This document shows positions 5,425 to 8,303 of a stretch of DNA of 8,303 nt, piece after piece. This DNA comes from an uncultured Alphaproteobacteria bacterium (lineage in GTDB: Bacteria > Pseudomonadota > Alphaproteobacteria > Paracaedibacterales > CAIULA01): NCBI GenBank assembly GCA_903905285.1, contig CAIVFQ010000126.1, positions 1 through 8,303 on the forward strand, read 5' to 3'. Made by a program: the position numbers and the translations under genes. Each line of letters opens with the position of its first letter. The first letter of the stretch is position 1. The notes under the pieces were generated by a model. That model worked only from the letters and a program-made list of their open reading frames with translations. It did not search any database and was not told where the DNA came from.

Positions 5425-6651
5425 GTGAAAAAATTTACTTTGTTTTTATTCGTGGTTGGATCTTGCAACGCAATCCATGCCTCAAGTTTTATGTCTGACT
5501 TCGTTAATACGGTCAAAAGTTCCGTGTCAATTGTTCGAGATGACATTCGTGATTCTTTTTTCTCATCCCCTCCTGTTCAAAGGCAACCTTTAAACCGTCC
5601 TATTCAAGAGCCATCTTTAGACCGTCCTATTCAAGAGCAACCTTTAGACCATCCTATTCAAGAGCAACGTTTAGAGCATCCTATTCAAAGGTCATCTTTA
5701 GCCCATCTCCAAAAATTTGGATGGATTGCGGAACAACCTTATGTGGTAGCCGAAAATAATAGGAATAACGATTTTAGCGTAAACTTAGCCCGGGAAATGT
5801 ATGGAATGTCGAAAGAGGACTGCAAAAGAAAACGGGCAGCCATAAGCGAAAAGATGAAACAAGTCTTTTATGATCCTGACCAAGCGCAAGAAGAGGGAAT
5901 TCCCTTTAATACGCACCGCATGTGGATTACTTCCAGAGATAAACCGAGCGAAGCCCCCGTGGAAAGATTGAAAATTTATCTTGAAAGTCTTAAGAAACTG
6001 AAAGCAGATGGCTGGGCTCACCACTTTTGGTGCATGAAGAAAAATGAGATTCCAGAAACTATGAAAATTTTGCAAAGTTCTGAAGTGCCTGTTATTGTTC
6101 ATGAATTAGAAGAAATTTTCCCAAAAATGAACACTAAGTTCGTATTTGATGCCTATTATGAAGACAGGCAATTCTGTATAGCCAGCGACGTGGCAAGACA
6201 GGCTGTTATTTATTTGTATGGGGGAATTTATTCAGACTTAGGAACCAATTTCTCAATAGATATGGCCCCACTTTTGAAGGCATACGATTATATCTTTTGG
6301 TACAACGGGATGTATTTAGATCAAACGTTTTTCGGTTACAAAAAACATGACCCTATCGCCAAAAAATTCCTAGACAATTTGAGCACCTTATATAAGATGC
6401 CACAAAACATCAAAGCCTTAACCAAGGAGCAGAATTGGGGAGCTCAAATTTGGGGTTCTGGTGCCCAATTTATGGCATTATTTGACGTCTTTAGCACCCC
6501 TCAAGACAGGTTTCTTTTGGTACCAGAAGGCCCAGAGAGTCTAATTCAAATTAACCATGCGCAATCCTGGCAAGGCACAGGGGCATCTGGAAACAAAACC
6601 CTTGAACAATCAAAGCTAGACGTCATAAACCTGCTACCACCAACCGTGTGA
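5425..6651 (+). CDS. Exported GT32/clostridial-toxin-like glycosyltransferase with N-terminal 9-residue repeats
   Basis: The 408-residue protein starts at GTG 5425 with AAGAG (5414-5418) as ribosome binding site. Residues 1-20 form a signal peptide (MKKFTLFLFVVGSCNAIHA); VGSC also resembles a lipobox, so lipoprotein export is possible. Residues 50-94 are five 9-residue Pro/Gln-rich repeats of the PIQExxLxH type. The C-terminal part resembles the DXD glycosyltransferase fold of GT32 and large clostridial toxins: THRMWIT (163-169), SDVAR (254-258) and YGGIYSDLG (265-273), then GSGAQFM (344-350), perhaps equivalent to the late Gly-rich loop. By analogy with TcdB, D255, R258 and D271 correspond to nucleotide-sugar and metal-binding residues, while G273 replaces the second Asp of DxD. 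I infer transfer of a sugar from a nucleotide donor to an unknown, possibly host, target. It is intact, unlike the exported-protein gene before it, and converges on the reductase gene. Confidence 0.75.
   Translation: MKKFTLFLFVVGSCNAIHASSFMSDFVNTVKSSVSIVRDDIRDSFFSSPPVQRQPLNRPIQEPSLDRPIQEQPLDHPIQEQRLEHPIQRSSLAHLQKFGWIAEQPYVVAENNRNNDFSVNLAREMYGMSKEDCKRKRAAISEKMKQVFYDPDQAQEEGIPFNTHRMWITSRDKPSEAPVERLKIYLESLKKLKADGWAHHFWCMKKNEIPETMKILQSSEVPVIVHELEEIFPKMNTKFVFDAYYEDRQFCIASDVARQAVIYLYGGIYSDLGTNFSIDMAPLLKAYDYIFWYNGMYLDQTFFGYKKHDPIAKKFLDNLSTLYKMPQNIKALTKEQNWGAQIWGSGAQFMALFDVFSTPQDRFLLVPEGPESLIQINHAQSWQGTGASGNKTLEQSKLDVINLLPPTV
5572..5706 (+). repeat. Five tandem 27-bp coding repeats (9 residues each)
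   Basis: Five in-frame 27-bp units each begin CCT-(G/A)TT-CAA and encode PVQRQPLNR, PIQEPSLDR, PIQEQPLDH, PIQEQRLEH and PIQRSSLAH. The middle three are most alike and the outer two most diverged, as expected of an array that grew from within. The repeats link the signal peptide to the enzymatic part and are probably extended and flexible. Copy number may vary between strains without a frameshift. Confidence 0.93.
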
Positions 6652-6669
6652 TTGTTGAGCGAAAAGAAC

Positions 6670-7692
6670 CTAAGCTTTCGGCACACCCTGAGTCGTTGAG
6701 TATTCAAAGTGAATGACTTCGTCAGGGTGCAAGAAATGACGGATGGCGTGGGCAGCCTGAGCCGCCTCGGCAAACCCCGTTAAAATAAGCTTTAGCTTAT
6801 TGGGGTACGTCGCAATATCACCAATAGCATAAATGCCAGGGCGATTGGTGGCAGCAGTAGTTGGGTCAATGGTGATGTTATTGTGGGTCAACCCTAAACC
6901 CCAATCAGCAATGGGCCCCAGGTTCATAGACAACCCAAAAAAGGGCAGCAAATAATCCGCCCTTAAGGATTTTTTATTTCCCTCTAATGACTCAACCTCA
7001 ACCGCTGTTAATTGCCCGTCCTTGCCTGTTAATCCAGCCAACTGATAAGGAACGACCAGATCAATCTTACCTTCACTGGCCAGCTGTTTTAATTGACGTT
7101 CAGATTCAGGGGCAGCGCGAAATTTATCACGGCGATGAACAACAGAAACTTTGGCAGCAATTTCACTGAGCGATAAGGCCCAATCAACAGCTGAATCCCC
7201 CCCACCAGCAATAACAATATGTTTATCGCGGTATGTTTCACGCATTCTTACAAAATAATGGATGCTAGCCTGTTCAAAGGCCTCTATGCCGTCTAAGGGG
7301 GGTCGATTCGGCCCAAACGCACCCACGCCAGCAGCAATAATAATAACTTTGGTTTCGACCACAGTCCCTTGATTGCCCCTTAAACGCCACGATTTTCCTT
7401 GGTCATCTAACGCCTCAACGTTTTTAACTTGTTCTTTAAGATGATAGTTTGGATGAAAAGGAGCCGCTTGACGTGCAAGATTTGCTGCTAACTCCCCCCC
7501 CAGAATGGTTGGATGGGCAGGAATGTCATAGATGGGTTTTTCTGGGTACAAAGCAGCACATTGCCCCCCAACCTGCTCAAGAGTGTCAAAAGCATGACAC
7601 TTTAGGCGCAACATGCCGCATTCAAATATGGCAAACAAACCCACAGGGCCCGTGCCAATGACGACAACATCAGTTTGGTGAATCACGGCCAT
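6670..7692 (-). CDS. Ferredoxin--NADP(+) reductase, type 2 (thioredoxin-reductase-like)
   Basis: This cytoplasmic FAD enzyme exchanges electrons between NADPH and ferredoxin. The 340-residue length fits the type-2 family (Bacillus YumC-like). Landmarks are the FAD-binding GTGPVG (13-18), GGQCAALYPEKPIYDIPAHP (42-61), the NADPH-binding GGGDSA (163-168) with VHRRDKFRA (185-193), and AIGDIATYP (289-297) followed by KLKLILTGFAEAA, all typical of this family. The redox-active CxxC of true thioredoxin reductases is absent, which separates it from TrxB. ATG 7692 gives the expected N-terminus; no clear Shine-Dalgarno precedes it. It starts 20 nt after the rpsT stop in the same direction with no terminator between, so it is probably read from the rpsT promoter. 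Its TAG stop lies 18 nt from the stop of the convergent glycosyltransferase gene. Confidence 0.95.
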   Translation of the reverse strand: MAVIHQTDVVVIGTGPVGLFAIFECGMLRLKCHAFDTLEQVGGQCAALYPEKPIYDIPAHPTILGGELAANLARQAAPFHPNYHLKEQVKNVEALDDQGKSWRLRGNQGTVVETKVIIIAAGVGAFGPNRPPLDGIEAFEQASIHYFVRMRETYRDKHIVIAGGGDSAVDWALSLSEIAAKVSVVHRRDKFRAAPESERQLKQLASEGKIDLVVPYQLAGLTGKDGQLTAVEVESLEGNKKSLRADYLLPFFGLSMNLGPIADWGLGLTHNNITIDPTTAATNRPGIYAIGDIATYPNKLKLILTGFAEAAQAAHAIRHFLHPDEVIHFEYSTTQGVPKA

Positions 7693-7712
7693 AATAGGGT
7701 TTGAAACAAATC

Positions 7713-7979
7713 TTATGCTAAAGCCTTAGCGCGCTTTACTAGGCGAGAAACTTTACGAGAAGCCGTATTGCGGTGTAATACACCTTTGGTAACACCACGC
7801 TTAATTTCGCGTTCAGCCTGAATCAAAGCTGCCGTTAATTGGTCCTTAGGTAATCCTGGAACCAACAAGTCTTCCAACTTTCTGATATAGGTGCGAATGC
7901 GGCTCATGCGGTTTTTGTTAACCGCTGTGCGACGTTCGATTTTACGAATACATTTTTCGGCTGATTTATGCGATGCCAT
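7713..7979 (-). CDS. rpsT: 30S ribosomal protein S20
   Basis: This primary-binding small-subunit protein contacts 16S rRNA. The 88-residue product starts MASHKSAEKCIRKIERRTAVNK-type, the family signature, and is a highly basic, all-helical protein ending VSRLVKRAKALA. An upstream in-frame ATG at 8012 would add 11 residues (MFENFSFLKVT), but ATG 7979 gives the conserved N-terminus. It also has AAAGG (plus-strand 7985-7989) 5 nt upstream, so it is the chosen start. A well-formed promoter lies 45-73 nt upstream. The ferredoxin reductase gene follows 20 nt downstream. Confidence 0.97.
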   Translation of the reverse strand: MASHKSAEKCIRKIERRTAVNKNRMSRIRTYIRKLEDLLVPGLPKDQLTAALIQAEREIKRGVTKGVLHRNTASRKVSRLVKRAKALA

Positions 7980-8023
7980 AGTAACCTTTAAAAAACTAAA
8001 ATTTTCAAACAAAACTTAGGGGA

Positions 8024-8052
8024 AGTATTGCTCAAAAGCCTTTTCAGGTCAA
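8024..8052 (-). promoter_or_regulatory. Promoter of rpsT
   Basis: Read on the minus strand, TTGACC (plus 8047-8052) and AATACT (plus 8024-8029) are separated by exactly 17 bp. They match the sigma-70 consensus at 5 of 6 and 4 of 6 positions. This would give a leader of roughly 35-40 nt before the S20 start codon, including the AAAGG ribosome binding site. Confidence 0.6.
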
Positions 8053-8069
8053 TCAGAAAATATTAAAGC

Positions 8070-8085
8070 ATCAGGGAAACCTGAT
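8070..8085. other. 6-bp hairpin upstream of the rpsT promoter
   Basis: ATCAGG-GAAA-CCTGAT is a perfect stem with a GAAA loop on the plus strand. On the minus strand the loop is TTTC and a loosely T-rich sequence (GCTTTAATATTTT) follows, so it could be a weak terminator for transcription entering from the right, just before the rpsT promoter. Confidence 0.35.
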
Positions 8086-8100
8086 TAAAAAGGTAAGAAT

Positions 8101-8303
8101 GGTTTTTGTGGATTGAGTAAGGACATATTGCTCCCAAGTATGCCGGCGTTTTTCTTCCGGGCATATTTGTCCCTTTAATAAGGGGCCCTCCTCGACCCCC
8201 CAAAAGCAGCTCCCTTCCCACCGCCACACACAACATGATTCTGCCTTTGCCTCAAAATCTTGCGATTTTGGGTACATCTCCGCACCGGGTTCCATCCCGA
8301 TGA
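8101..8303. other. G+C-richer segment of stacked inverted repeats, no convincing gene
   Basis: No recognised protein is encoded. Inverted repeats follow one another: GGACA (8121-8125) with TGTCC (8168-8172); nested within it TATGCC (8139-8144) with GGCATA (8160-8165); CCCTT-TAAT-AAGGG (8171-8184); CAAAATC-TTGC-GATTTTG (8253-8270), whose minus-strand loop is GCAA, a GNRA tetraloop; and CGGG (8286-8289) with CCCG (8296-8299). The run of C's around 8195-8201 and general G+C content differ from the flanks. It may be a dispersed repeat unit or a structured RNA running off the window, or an extended untranslated region. A minus-strand frame (8295-8071, 74 codons) crosses it but shows no family features. 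Confidence 0.45.

Noticed and set aside
5572..5706. 27-bp repeats as a CRISPR array
   Set aside because: The units are directly adjacent with no spacers, and they are in frame within a coding sequence.
6660..6680. CGAAA...TTTCG stem at the convergent stop codons as a bidirectional terminator
   Set aside because: The stem is only about 5-6 bp, contains a bulge, and neither side is followed by a T-run.
6784..6801. Perfect 8-bp inverted repeat AATAAGCT-TT-AGCTTATT
   Set aside because: It lies inside the reductase gene and encodes the conserved NKLKLIL region, so codon choice explains it; no T-run follows.
7980..8012. Upstream ATG for rpsT at 8012
   Set aside because: The extra 11 residues are not part of S20, and the ribosome binding site AAAGG lies within this stretch, serving ATG 7979.
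8071..8295. Minus-strand 74-codon frame rich in Cys and Trp
   Set aside because: It shows no family motif, no ribosome binding site that I can defend, and it runs across the inverted-repeat block and up to a hairpin; more likely a chance open frame.

Overview
The window looks like a moderately A+T-rich alphaproteobacterial chromosome, possibly from a host-associated lineage such as Holosporales. This assignment is an inference from the alphaproteobacterial-looking housekeeping proteins (glyQ/glyS, L21/L27, a type-2 ferredoxin-NADP reductase next to S20), an IS66-like remnant, decayed genes and an exported toxin-like glycosyltransferase. No rRNA or tRNA gene is visible to test it.

Left edge (1-511): the 3' end of an IS66-like transposase runs in from outside the window, and its apparent terminal repeat ends near 115. 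Directly after it lies a GNAT acetyltransferase reading frame that lacks its N-terminal part, so the element probably inserted into that gene.

Housekeeping block, plus strand (649-4322): glyQ and glyS, the two subunits of tetrameric glycyl-tRNA synthetase, are separated by 2 nt. They are followed by rplU and rpmA (ribosomal proteins L21 and L27), with a promoter-like -35 in the gap before rplU. A clear intrinsic terminator closes rpmA.

Accessory island (4323-6651): an A+T-rich non-coding stretch with several perfect palindromes comes first. Next is a decayed gene for an exported papain-like (NlpC/P60 superfamily, YiiX-type) cysteine hydrolase, damaged at simple-sequence tracts. It is followed by an intact 408-residue exported protein with five 9-residue tandem repeats and a GT32/large-clostridial-toxin-like glycosyltransferase core. 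In that core the expected DxD motif reads D-L-G. This protein is the most interesting object in the window.

Right block, minus strand (6670-8052): rpsT (ribosomal protein S20) has a good promoter and ribosome binding site and is followed after 20 nt by a thioredoxin-reductase-like ferredoxin-NADP reductase, probably co-transcribed. The reductase converges on the glycosyltransferase gene with only 18 nt between stop codons.

Right edge (8101-8303): a non-coding-looking segment, more G+C-rich than its surroundings, with several stacked inverted repeats. It may be a dispersed repeat or a structured RNA.
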